Shown here: piece after piece, positions 9,370 through 18,681 of the stretch
Layout of the letters: each line of letters starts with the position of its first letter
Position numbering within the stretch: the first letter of the stretch is position 1
Source of the DNA: JAEZAF01 sp964395665
GTDB lineage: Bacteria > Chloroflexota > Anaerolineae > Aggregatilineales > Phototrophicaceae
Reading direction: 5' to 3'
NCBI GenBank assembly: GCA_964395665.1
Contig: CAYNDH010000002.1
Location: 24,262 to 88,261, forward strand
Length of the DNA stretch: 64,000 bases
Notes under the pieces: model-generated
The model's database searches: none
What the model was told of the DNA's origin: nothing
Seen by the model: only the letters and a program-made list of their open reading frames with translations
Position numbers and translations under genes: made by a program

Positions 9370-9498
9370 CCTGACTTCGTGAAAAAGAACACAATTTTCA
9401 GCAGTTTCTTACCTTTCTTTTAAGGCGTCCCAATGGTGTTGCCAGAGCACCACTGAACAACATCTGACCGCGTACCAACATAGAAGACGGATGAGGTC

Positions 9499-10323
9499 AT
9501 GTATCAATCAATCAGGGGCTTAAAATATCGCGTTGAGGTTTATGGTTCCGGCCAGCCGCTGCTGATGCTGCACGGTTTTACCGGACGTATTGAAAACTGG
9601 ACGGAACAGATTTCGATGCTGGAAGGGCGTTTTCAGATCGTAGCGGTGGATCTGCTTGGGCACGGCCTGACGGCAAAACCTGCGGATGTCAGCCGCTATC
9701 GTATGGAACATGCTGCTGAAGATCTGATTGCGATCATCGACCGGATGCAGCTTGAAAAACCGATCATGCTTGGTTACTCGATGGGTGGACGGCTTGCCCT
9801 GTATACCGCGCTGCATTATCAGAATCGCTTCCGTGCGCTGCTGCTGGAGAGTGCATCACCGGGGCTGCGGACAGAACCCGAACGCGCCGCACGGGTCCAG
9901 AGTGATCATACACTGGCATCACAGCTTCAAAAGGCAGGTGTGGAGAAATTTGTTGAAGCGTGGGAATCACAGCCGCTGTTTGCTTCACAGCAGAAGCGTG
10001 TTCCGGATGATAAGCGCGACCAACTGCGCGCACTTCGCCTGAAAAACAGTGCCGATGGGTTGGCGAACAGCCTGCGCGGGATGGGGACGGGGGTTCAGCC
10101 GTCGCTCTGGTCACAGCTACCGGAACTTTACCTGCCAACATGTGTCATTGTCGGGGAAGAGGATCGCAAATTCTGGCGCATTGGCTGGGAGATGTTTTCT
10201 TCACTGCCTAATTCCCAACTGCATATCCTGACCCAGGCAGGGCATACCGCGCATCTTGAACAACCGGAAAGTTATTCGCAGGTGGTGCAGGGGTTTATCA
10301 CCGCATTGGCTCTGACTTCATAA
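9499..10323 (+). CDS. menH: α/β-hydrolase, probable SHCHC synthase (MenH)
   Basis: 274 residues with the α/β-hydrolase fold. There is the oxyanion segment LMLHGFTGRIENW, the nucleophile elbow GYSMGGR with Ser (about residues 94-100), and a late GHTAHLEQPESY holding the catalytic His. MenH removes pyruvate from SEPHCHC to give SHCHC. The LHGF-TG...W pattern and the LGHG segment are typical of MenH, and the gene faces the other men genes across a 199-base divergent intergenic region. A plain esterase of the same fold cannot be fully excluded. A purine-rich sequence GGATGAGG precedes the ATG. menC, menA and menG are not in the window. Confidence 0.82.
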   Translation: MYQSIRGLKYRVEVYGSGQPLLMLHGFTGRIENWTEQISMLEGRFQIVAVDLLGHGLTAKPADVSRYRMEHAAEDLIAIIDRMQLEKPIMLGYSMGGRLALYTALHYQNRFRALLLESASPGLRTEPERAARVQSDHTLASQLQKAGVEKFVEAWESQPLFASQQKRVPDDKRDQLRALRLKNSADGLANSLRGMGTGVQPSLWSQLPELYLPTCVIVGEEDRKFWRIGWEMFSSLPNSQLHILTQAGHTAHLEQPESYSQVVQGFITALALTS

Positions 10324-10378
10324 ACGTGAATTCGAAGCAGTACAAACCACATCACTGGATGCCCCAAATGCGCCAGGG

Positions 10379-11972
10379 TTATGCCGCGCAGATCGGGGCC
10401 GGGGTGGTGCGGAAGGGTGTGATGTCGATCAGACCGAGCAGATCCCCCGGGGCCGCGCCGGTTGGACTGCCCCACCAGTTGTTTTCAAAGTTCAGCGAGA
10501 CAATGGCGTTAATCGCTGCATAATGCACTGCCGCGCCGTTGAGTGCAGTATTGGCGGTAAAGCAGTTATTGGCACCGGATGAGGCCGGACTGTCGATCAG
10601 CAGACCACCGCCGCTGATCATCGCCTGATTTGCCTGTATATGAGACCCGGTGAGTGTTATCACGCCCAGAATCTGATTGCGAACAGCGCCGCCCTGACGG
10701 GCACTGTTGCGCGCAAGGGTGCTGCTGGTGACATTCAGTACGGCGCTGAAATTGAAAATCCCACCGCCGAAGTTCCCCGCCGTGTTATCGGTGATCTGGG
10801 TATTGGTGATATTGACCTGTGTCACCGTCCCGACACTGTAGACAGCACCGCCCAGAAGCGCATGATTCGTGCTTAGGGTCGAGTTCATCAGGGTGACGAC
10901 GCCGTTGTTCACATACAGCGCACCACCATCACTGAGCGCGGTATTTCCGATGGCCCTGACCTGATTCAGAATCAGGACGCCGCTTGAGAAAATTGCCCCA
11001 CCAAATGGCGCGATGCCACCGCTGAGAGTCAGGTTGTTGACCGTCAGATTGCCCGTTGACGCCACGCGCAGCAGACGGAACTGCGGTGCGGTGGATTGAC
11101 GTGTCAGCGTCGCGTTATAGCCGCGAATGATGATTGGGCTGGTGATCTCGGGCAGGCCGTTATCAGCCCCTTGCAGCGTCGTTACGGTGTAACTTCCGTT
11201 GGGTGTGAGGCAGATAATATCCAGTGACGGGGATAAATTAGCCGTGTTAATTGCCTGTATCAGGCCGCCTGTCCCATAGACCAGCCCATTCGGGATACTG
11301 AAGGTGCAGTCCGGCGCGATAGGAGTTGGCGTCGCTGTCGGTGAACTTGTTGCTGTTGGCGTGTTGGTCGGCGTGTTAGTCGGTGGGATATTTGTCACCG
11401 TCGGCGTGTTGGTCGGTGTCTGTGTCGGTGGGATATTTGTCGCCGTCGGTGTTGCGGTGGCCGTGTTGGTTGACGGTGCTGATGTTGACGTCGCTGTACT
11501 GGTTGGCATGTCCGTCGGTGTAGCANNNNNNNNNNNNNNNNNNNNNNNNNNNNNNNNNNNNNNNNNNNNNNNNNNNNNNNNNNNNNNNNNNNNNNNNNNN
11601 NNNNNNNNNNNNNNNNNNNNNNNNNTCGATGGTCGGCTCGACTGTTAGCTCAACGGTCGGTTCCGATGTTGGGGTGGGTGTCGGTGGTGTGGCTTCCTCT
11701 GTCGCCGAGTTCGTTGGTTCGATGGTTGGCTCTGGTGTGGCTTCGGAGGTCGAAGGGGCAGTGGGAACCGCCTCAGTAGGTTCTGAGGTAGGGGCTTCGG
11801 ATGTTACCGGAGCGGTGGGTGTGATTTCGTCCGTAGCGGCACTGGTTTGCTGTGTGATTACATCAGATGAGCTGCCGGAGCGTGCGGTGCTGGTGTATGC
11901 GATAAGACTCACCTGACCGACGAGGGTTCCGAACAGCAGTATTGTACCCAACAGTCGGCGCAGTGGACTCAT
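10379..11972 (-). CDS. Secreted β-helix protein with Thr/Pro-rich stalk, interrupted by an assembly gap
   Basis: One gene read in two pieces across the 100-N gap at 11526-11625. The N-terminal part (11972 leftward) has a signal peptide/anchor (MSPLRRLLGTILLFGTLVG...) followed by a Thr/Ser/Pro/Glu-rich stalk. After the gap the stalk continues (TPT/TNT repeats), then a C-terminal domain of about 270 residues. This domain has Asn/Gly-rich repeats such as GGAIFSSGV, GGALYVNNG, GGAVYSVG and GGGIFNFSA, typical of right-handed parallel β-helix surface proteins, and ends near NNWWGSPTGAAPGD, a motif common in such chlorobacterial proteins. The two pieces are in different frames, so the gap length is not real. 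Probably cell-surface and structural or adhesive; no catalytic residues recognised. Confidence 0.8.
11526..11625. other. 100-N gap in the Thr/Pro stalk
   Basis: Exactly 100 N. It sits in a low-complexity repeat, and the reading frames on its two sides disagree, so it is a placeholder of unknown true size rather than a biological break. Confidence 0.95.
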
Positions 11973-12040
11973 TGAATTCCAGATCCCCAGAAAAACGGCA
12001 GATGGTCTGAGCTATGTTTCATTTATGTTTGATAGACGAG

Positions 12041-12046
12041 TATAAC
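12041..12046 (+). promoter_or_regulatory. Possible -10 box upstream of the kinase/WD40 gene
   Basis: TATAAC at 12041-12046 with TTCATT 17 bases upstream (12018-12023). It lies in the 283-base divergent region between the β-helix gene and the kinase gene, about 210 bases before the kinase start. Otherwise nothing recognisable was seen in this stretch. Confidence 0.25.
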
Positions 12047-12255
12047 ATATCGTATTTAGTGACGGACGTCGCTGGGAAAAATTTACCAATTTCAAAGTGT
12101 AAAGATTATGTTGGGATCATGTGGACAGGTGCGGCATCAACATTTGTGCAGGTCGCTAAAAACGCTATAGTTATCTGCCTGAGAGGTGTCCACAGTGACG
12201 CCTGTAACGTCTATGGCGACATTGTCGGAGAGCATGGGCTAGGAACGGCCTGAAT

Positions 12256-15200
12256 ATGGATGAACTGATTGGAAAGACGCTGCGAAGTTACGATATCCGC
12301 AGTGTGATCGGTGTTGGCGGGTTTGGTGTCGTTTACCGCGCCTACCAGAGCAGTGTCTCGCGTGATGTGGCGATTAAGGTGATTTCGTCTCAAAACGCCA
12401 GCAGTGAACGCTTTATTCAGAATTTTGAGCGTGAGGCGAAGCTGGTCGCACGGTTGGCGCATCCCTATATTGTCCCGATTATTGACTTCTGGCGTGATCC
12501 CAGCGGTGCCTATATCGTGATGCGGTATCTGGGCGGCGGCAGTGCTGAAAGCTCGGTGATTCAGAATGGGCCGTGGTCACTGGAAAAGACTGCGCTCATG
12601 CTCGATCAGATTGCAGAGGCGTTGGCGGCAGCCCACCGCAATAATGTCGTCCATCAGGACATCAAGGCGGCCAATATCCTGCTTGATGAGCAGGGAAATG
12701 CCTATCTGAGTGATTTTGGTATCGCCAAGGAACTCGATCAGCTCGATGATCCGGTCGATGAAGAAGGTATTCTTGCTGGCAGTAAGGAAAGTGCCAGCGG
12801 TACACAGCCGACGGTCCACGGCTCCCCGGAATATATGGCCCCGGAACAGATTCTGCGTATGTCGGTTGATGCGCGCACCGATATTTACAGCTTTGGCGTC
12901 GTGCTGTATGAGATCCTGACAGGCGAAAAAGCCTTTTATGCTGTGAATGATGAAGCCCTGCTGCGTAAACAGCTTTATGAAAAAGTCCCTTCTCTGAGAA
13001 CGAAGCGACCGGATATCCCCCCGCAGATTGATCGGATTATCCAGCGTGCCACCAGCAAACACCCACGGAATCGCTATGCTGATGTGCTTGAGATGGCACG
13101 GGAATTTCATCAGGTGGTATTTGTTCCATCGGTATCTACTTCTACCGAACCGCTGCCCGTCGAATCCACAGCCGAACCGGAAGCGGTAAAAGCCGAACCG
13201 GCGAACCCGTATAAAGGGCTGCTGGCTTTTCAGGAAGCGGATGCTGAAAACTTCTTCGGGCGCGAAAAGCTGGTCGAGAACCTCTATCTGAACCTGCTGA
13301 GGCCGGTTGAAGGCGCACGTTTTCTGGCTGTGGTAGGGGCAAGCGGCAGTGGCAAGAGTAGTGTGATCCGTGCCGGCCTGATCCCCATGCTGCGGAAAAA
13401 TGCGCCGCGCTGGTTTATCGTCGATATGACACCAGATACTGATCCTTTCGCACAGCTTACCGATGCGATCCTGCGGGTGGCCGTCAAAGCGGATTACCCG
13501 TATGACGAAGTGGTACGGCGCGGGGCGGATGGCCTGCATACCGCGCTGCGTCATGCCCTTGACGAACCTAAACGCCAGCTCGTGCTGCTGATCGATCAGT
13601 TTGAGGAACTTTTCACCCTTACTTCAGATGAGACCATCCGCAGGCTGTTTATTGACAGCCTGCTGTATGCACTAAACGCACCAGACAGCCAGCTTTGGGT
13701 GATTATCACGCTGCGGGCGGACTTTTTTGACCGTCCACTGGCGTACAGCGGATTGAGTGAGCTTCTCTCCAGGCGGAATATCGTCATCCCAAGAATGGAC
13801 AAGGGCGAACTTCAGCGTGCTATTGAAAAACCGGCTGAACAGGTCGGCTATACATTTGAGGATGGGCTTTCCGCGCAGATCGTGCTTGATGTTGCAGACC
13901 ATATAAATGCGCTGCCCCTGATGCAGTTTGCCCTGGCACATCTGTTTGAACATCGTGACCGAGAGACACGTCGTCTGCGAACAGAATCCTATACGGGTAT
14001 CGGCGGGATTGTCGGCGCACTGACCGCCCAGATCAATGAGACCTTCAGGCAGCTCTCGCCAGATGAACAGCTTACCACCCAGCAGCTATTTCTGCGCCTT
14101 GTCCGGATGGGTGAAGGTCAGGAAGATACGCGGCGGCGTGTGACATTGGCCTCGCTGAAAGCCGCACAGCTCAATCAGCAGCATCTGCAAACGGTGCTCG
14201 ATCTGTTTATCAGCGAACGTGTGCTGGTACTGGATAGCGATCGCGAGACACGTGAACCCACCGTTGAAATCGCGCATGAGGCGGTCCTGAAAAACTGGGA
14301 TACGCTGAAAGGATGGATTGACGCTAATCGTGAAATGCTGCGGGTTGAACAGCAGCTTAATCAGCAGACTGCCCAGTGGCTGGCGCATGACCGGGATCGC
14401 AGCTATCTGGCATCCGGGGCGCGGCTTCAGGGGTTTGAAGAGCTTCAACACAGCCCTTATATCCTGCTGGAGGAGGATGCAAAGGCCTATCTGGAAGCCA
14501 GTATCCAGCGCAGGCAGGCGGCTCAACGGCTGCGTACGATTGTGTTTGCTGGCGTGGCGGCTGCGGCAGTGATTTTCGCCATTCTGTTCGTGTTCGCCTT
14601 GTCTGAAAGCCAGCGAGCTANNNNNNNNNNNNNNNNNNNNNNNNNNNNNNNNNNNNNNNNNNNNNNNNNNNNNNNNNNNNNNNNNNNNNNNNNNNNNNNN
14701 NNNNNNNNNNNNNNNNNNNNTGAAAGCCAGCGAGCTAACCTTGCACTGGATGATCTGGAGATTGCACAGGCGACGACCGTTGCAGAGCGCAACCGGGCCG
14801 ATGATGAAAGCCGAATTGCGTTTTCTCGTGAACTCGCAATTCGGGCGCTGTTAGACATCCCGGCAAAGGATCTTGGTCTGCTGATCAGCGCTGCGGCAGT
14901 GCAGGTGGAAGATACCGATGCCGCGCGGAACACCCTGTTTATGAACCTGCAAAATCTGTTCTGGCTGGATCGTCTGCTGCATGGCCCGCTGACCGATCTG
15001 CGGACGGTGGCTTACAGTCCGGACGGGCGCTGGATTGCCGGTGGTGGCAGCGATCAGCAGGTCTATCTGTGGGATGCGGCTTCGGGGATGCTGACGACAA
15101 GTGGGATGGAACATCCGACCGAGATCAGCAGTCTTACGTTTGACAGTACTGCGGCGCGGCTTCTGTCTGGCGGTGAAGACGGAACGGTGCGGCTGTGGTC

Positions 15201-16929
15201 GCTGCCAGATGGCGAACTGCTGTACGATGTGTCGGTCGGAAGTGAAATCTCACGGGTGGCGTTCAACTCTGATGATGCGCTGATCGCTGTGGTGGATGAC
15301 GGTGGTCGGATTCATCTGCTGGATGGTGAAACACTGGAAGTGCGGGCGCAGATTGAAGCCCATGCCAGCGCTGTCACTGCACTGGCCTTCAGCCCGGATG
15401 GTCGTACACTGGTATCAGGTGGAGAGGATGACGTGATCCGAGTGTGGTCAGTGGATGCGCTGCTTGAGCAAGATGCGGCGGAGCCGCAGGTGCTGACCGA
15501 ACACAGTAACTGGGTTTATGCACTGGCATACAGTCCGGATGGGCGGTATCTGGCTTCGGGCGGTTTCGATCATTCGATCATCGTGTGGGATGTCAATAAT
15601 GACTATGTGCCGGTGCAGCGCCTGACAGGACATGGAGATGTGGTGCGGACGGTGCAGTTCAGCCCTGATGGTTTAAGGTTAGCAAGCGGCGGCGATGATG
15701 CTCGTGTGATCGTGTGGGATATGCGGACGATGAGAGCGGTGTTCGTCTCGCCATTTGAAAGCCTGAGTGCTGTATTCTCGGTGGCATTTAAGCCGGATGA
15801 TGCGTCATCGTCTTCACTTGTCATTGGCGGTCGGTCCCCTCAGGCGCAGGTCTGGAATCTGGCGGGTGACGGGCTGACGGACGCGGTGGAGACTTTGCCG
15901 CAAGCCGTTCGCTATCTGCAATTTGATCCGCAGGCTGACAGTCTGTGGGTCTTTGGAAATATGAATGATGATGTGGAAACTGTCGATATTGGCTGGCGCT
16001 GGTCGTTTGGTGAACAGACTTACACCACCAAAGCCATCTACCGTGAACCGATTGTTCGCCGTACCACAGCGGCGGCGGTGTCCGGTGATGGTCGGTGGTG
16101 GGCCAATGCCGATGCCAGCGGAAAAATCACCCTGTTTGATGCCGTCGAAGGGCAGCAGACTGATGATGCGCTGCAAGGTGAGGCGCTGGGCATCTATGCG
16201 CTGGCTTTCAGCGATGATCGTCAGTGGCTGGCAGTGGGTTATAGCAGCGGCCAGATTCGCCTGTGGCGCCGGAACAGCGAAGACAGCGCATGGGAATTGC
16301 AGGATGTGGTGCTTGAAGCGCATGTAGATCGTGTGATGGCCCTGACTTTCAGCCCGGATGGACGTTATCTGGCATCGGGCAGCCGCGATTCGACGGTTAT
16401 TTTATGGACATTCGGTGGTGAGTCGATCACACATAATGTCCTGAGCGCCCATACCAGTGCTGTGATCAGCCTTGCCTTCAGCCCGGATGCATCGCGGCTG
16501 ATTTCTGGTGGACGTGATGGACTGCTGGCGTTATGGGATGTGGCCGCTGGCTCACTTCAGCAGCAGATACGATCACATACCAATTGGGTGGGTGCGCTGA
16601 CGTTCAGCCATAATGGCGAGATGTTTGTTTCCGGCAGCGATGATCATACCGCTATCCTGTGGAGTATCCGTGAAGGGGTGGTGAATCAGATTGGGAAACC
16701 GATCCTGCTAGGCGAAACGGTTTCTGCTGTGACATTCAGCCCGGATGACCGTTATCTGGCCTTGGGTGGGGAGGGCGGTCGCATCCGCATCTGGCGGGCT
16801 GCGCCTGAAGACTGGGTGGCGACCGCGTGTAAAATCGCGAACCGCAGCCTGACTGAAGGGGAAATTGGAACGTATCTGCACGGGTTTGCCCCGCCAGAAC
16901 TTTGTCTCGATAATGAACCTGAACTTTAA
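12256..16929 (+). CDS. Ser/Thr protein kinase - STAND-type NTPase - TM - WD40 fusion protein
   Basis: About 1557 residues as drawn, with a 100-N gap (14621-14720) after the membrane segment. Domains in order: a Hanks-type kinase (about 10-275) with VIGVGGFGVVYRAY, VAIKVI, HQDIKAANIL (HQD in place of HRD), SDFGIAKEL and GSPEYMAPEQ; an Ala/Glu/Pro linker; an nSTAND-like P-loop NTPase (about 315-720) with FFGREKLVENL, VVGASGSGKSSVIRAGL and the Walker B-like LVLLIDQFEELF; one transmembrane helix (about 757-780); a coiled region with repeated ESQRAN; and 14 WD40-like repeats (about 895-1535, many reading FSPDGR...LASGG...), enough for two seven-bladed propellers. The propeller half would be outside the membrane if the kinase is cytoplasmic. 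Likely a membrane sensor of the NLR-like type; the ligand is unknown. Confidence 0.93.
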   Translation: MDELIGKTLRSYDIRSVIGVGGFGVVYRAYQSSVSRDVAIKVISSQNASSERFIQNFEREAKLVARLAHPYIVPIIDFWRDPSGAYIVMRYLGGGSAESSVIQNGPWSLEKTALMLDQIAEALAAAHRNNVVHQDIKAANILLDEQGNAYLSDFGIAKELDQLDDPVDEEGILAGSKESASGTQPTVHGSPEYMAPEQILRMSVDARTDIYSFGVVLYEILTGEKAFYAVNDEALLRKQLYEKVPSLRTKRPDIPPQIDRIIQRATSKHPRNRYADVLEMAREFHQVVFVPSVSTSTEPLPVESTAEPEAVKAEPANPYKGLLAFQEADAENFFGREKLVENLYLNLLRPVEGARFLAVVGASGSGKSSVIRAGLIPMLRKNAPRWFIVDMTPDTDPFAQLTDAILRVAVKADYPYDEVVRRGADGLHTALRHALDEPKRQLVLLIDQFEELFTLTSDETIRRLFIDSLLYALNAPDSQLWVIITLRADFFDRPLAYSGLSELLSRRNIVIPRMDKGELQRAIEKPAEQVGYTFEDGLSAQIVLDVADHINALPLMQFALAHLFEHRDRETRRLRTESYTGIGGIVGALTAQINETFRQLSPDEQLTTQQLFLRLVRMGEGQEDTRRRVTLASLKAAQLNQQHLQTVLDLFISERVLVLDSDRETREPTVEIAHEAVLKNWDTLKGWIDANREMLRVEQQLNQQTAQWLAHDRDRSYLASGARLQGFEELQHSPYILLEEDAKAYLEASIQRRQAAQRLRTIVFAGVAAAAVIFAILFVFALSESQRAXXXXXXXXXXXXXXXXXXXXXXXXXXXXXXXXXXESQRANLALDDLEIAQATTVAERNRADDESRIAFSRELAIRALLDIPAKDLGLLISAAAVQVEDTDAARNTLFMNLQNLFWLDRLLHGPLTDLRTVAYSPDGRWIAGGGSDQQVYLWDAASGMLTTSGMEHPTEISSLTFDSTAARLLSGGEDGTVRLWSLPDGELLYDVSVGSEISRVAFNSDDALIAVVDDGGRIHLLDGETLEVRAQIEAHASAVTALAFSPDGRTLVSGGEDDVIRVWSVDALLEQDAAEPQVLTEHSNWVYALAYSPDGRYLASGGFDHSIIVWDVNNDYVPVQRLTGHGDVVRTVQFSPDGLRLASGGDDARVIVWDMRTMRAVFVSPFESLSAVFSVAFKPDDASSSSLVIGGRSPQAQVWNLAGDGLTDAVETLPQAVRYLQFDPQADSLWVFGNMNDDVETVDIGWRWSFGEQTYTTKAIYREPIVRRTTAAAVSGDGRWWANADASGKITLFDAVEGQQTDDALQGEALGIYALAFSDDRQWLAVGYSSGQIRLWRRNSEDSAWELQDVVLEAHVDRVMALTFSPDGRYLASGSRDSTVILWTFGGESITHNVLSAHTSAVISLAFSPDASRLISGGRDGLLALWDVAAGSLQQQIRSHTNWVGALTFSHNGEMFVSGSDDHTAILWSIREGVVNQIGKPILLGETVSAVTFSPDDRYLALGGEGGRIRIWRAAPEDWVATACKIANRSLTEGEIGTYLHGFAPPELCLDNEPEL
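14621..14720. other. 100-N gap in a repeated coiled-coil segment
   Basis: The bases on both sides are the same: tgaaagccagcgagcta ends at 14620 and recurs at 14721-14737. The gap therefore lies inside a tandem repeat coding for ESQRAN-type units, and the number of units is unknown. Confidence 0.95.
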
Positions 16930-17013
16930 ATACCCGAAGTGGACACGAGTTTAAAGAATACGCTGATGAATGCTTTCCGCTACAGACTGCTGTTCACTGA
17001 CTGGAGAATTCAC

Positions 17014-18630
17014 ATGAGAAAACTGCGCCTGCCGGTACTGATGATCTTCAGTATGCTGATGGTTACACTGAGTTTACAGGCTCAAACGGGTACACCTGAT
17101 ATGACCCCGACCGCAGGGATATCCACAGAAGAAGCCGATGCGGAGATCTCCGTGAATGAAACTGCCGAAGTGACTGGTGAACCCGCTGAGGGGACACCAC
17201 TCGGAACGGCGGCCCCAACCCTTTCTCCACAGGAAGCAGAAGACTGTCCGGTACTGGTACAGCGGGCGCTGGATGTCACGAAAACGACCTGTGACTCGCT
17301 GGCGAATAATGAGGTGTGTTACGGGCATTCGACTCTGGAAGCTGCTTCTCGCCCCGGATTTGCCGATTTCAAGTTCGATGAACCGGGTGACATCGAGCAG
17401 GTGATCGAGATGCAGAGCCTGAGCCTCAGCCCGATGAATCTGACGGAAGAGGAATGGGGCGTCATCCTGATGCGTGTACGCACAGCGCTGGCACAGTCTC
17501 AGCAGATACCGGGTGGCAGGACATTTGATAATTCAGTCACCAGTTTGCCGCAGGCTCCGGTGACATTTGTCGTCTTCGGTGATACCAAGTTGAGCGCGCC
17601 AACGACCATTCTGGAAGGCAAACTGACTGAGAACGCCCGAATGCGTGCGCTGCCAAATGGCTCTGGCGATGTTCTGCAGGTGCTGGAAGCAGGCGCTGAT
17701 GTGGTGCTGGATGGGCGCACACCCGGCGCAGACTGGCTGCGAACCCGCGTGATCAATGAGGCGGGCGGTGTTATCTATGGCTGGATCGCTGCCAGTCTGA
17801 TCGAGCTGGATGCTGAGAGCGACCTGACCACACTGGATGAAATCAATGAGACTGAACTGACGAATGCATCACCTTTGAACTATGGCCCGATGCAGGCGTT
17901 TTACTTCCAGAGCGGTGCTGGGGATGCGCCGTGTGAGGCCGCGCCAAACAGCGGGATGCTGATTCAGACACCTGAAGGGCAGGTCAAAGTGACGCTGTGG
18001 ATCGATGAAGTGATCATCGAGCTGAGCGGGACGACATATGTCCAGACCGACAGCAGCGGTAACCTCACCCTTAGTCCACTGGATGGTGCTGTCAGCGTGA
18101 CCGCTGGCGGCGATACCCGCACCGCGATTTCGGGGTTACAGGTGGCTGTGCCGCTCACTGATGACCTGACCGTCGCGGGGATTCCGCAAGATCCACGGGT
18201 GGTTAATCCGGCGGATTTGCAAAGCCTGCCGGTTGACCTGCTGGATACGCCGGTGACGATCCCGGCCCCGCTGGTGCTGGCGGCTGGGTCCCCTGCGCCG
18301 GGGCTTTGGTCTTTCCGCTGGGATGTGAGCGAAGCCGTCTGCCCGGGTGGCAAAGTGGTTGAGTTCGAAGCCTCTGGTCTGCCATCCGGGTTGAATGTGA
18401 ACGTGGATGGAACTGCTATCGAATACGGGAACAGTGTCTATCAGCGGGTTGATGAGGGCGTCTATGAGGCCGAATACTTCGATCTGGAAGGCAATAAGCA
18501 CCGTGACAGGCTGGATGTGCTGGCGCTCGACCGTATTCAGGGCGAATCGGTGATTGAGGTTTTCAGTGAGAATCCGGAGTGTACGCTGACAGTCCCGTTT
18601 ACGCTGACGCTGGTGGCCGAATCGCCATAG
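17014..18630 (+). CDS. Secreted protein with SH3-like domain, function unknown
   Basis: 538 residues from the ATG at 17014, chosen because GGAG lies about 8 bases upstream and the next residues (MRKLRLPVLMIFSMLMVTLS...) form a clean signal peptide. An in-frame start at 16939 would add 25 unlikely residues. After the signal comes an acidic Thr/Glu stretch, a region with CPVLVQRALD and paired Cys, and a bacterial SH3-like segment (about residues 204-265: ENARMRALPNGSGDVLQVLEAG...GWIAASLIEL). A C-terminal β-rich region with single Cys residues follows. It starts 84 bases after the kinase/WD40 gene on the same strand, so co-transcription is plausible. No enzyme motif was recognised. Confidence 0.75.
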   Translation: MRKLRLPVLMIFSMLMVTLSLQAQTGTPDMTPTAGISTEEADAEISVNETAEVTGEPAEGTPLGTAAPTLSPQEAEDCPVLVQRALDVTKTTCDSLANNEVCYGHSTLEAASRPGFADFKFDEPGDIEQVIEMQSLSLSPMNLTEEEWGVILMRVRTALAQSQQIPGGRTFDNSVTSLPQAPVTFVVFGDTKLSAPTTILEGKLTENARMRALPNGSGDVLQVLEAGADVVLDGRTPGADWLRTRVINEAGGVIYGWIAASLIELDAESDLTTLDEINETELTNASPLNYGPMQAFYFQSGAGDAPCEAAPNSGMLIQTPEGQVKVTLWIDEVIIELSGTTYVQTDSSGNLTLSPLDGAVSVTAGGDTRTAISGLQVAVPLTDDLTVAGIPQDPRVVNPADLQSLPVDLLDTPVTIPAPLVLAAGSPAPGLWSFRWDVSEAVCPGGKVVEFEASGLPSGLNVNVDGTAIEYGNSVYQRVDEGVYEAEYFDLEGNKHRDRLDVLALDRIQGESVIEVFSENPECTLTVPFTLTLVAESP

Positions 18631-18639
18631 CATAGAACG

Positions 18640-18675
18640 CTGGCCGGGTGTGCTGTTTGTCATTCACCCGGCCAG
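18640..18675. terminator. Hairpin between convergent genes
   Basis: An 11-bp perfect stem (CTGGCCGGGTG / CACCCGGCCAG) with a 14-base loop, placed between the ends of two converging genes. No strong T-run on either strand. Confidence 0.6.
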
Positions 18676-18681
18676 ACCTTA

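Noticed and set aside
11376..11972. A separate short gene left of the gap
   Set aside because: It is the N-terminal part of the β-helix protein; the frame change comes from the placeholder gap.
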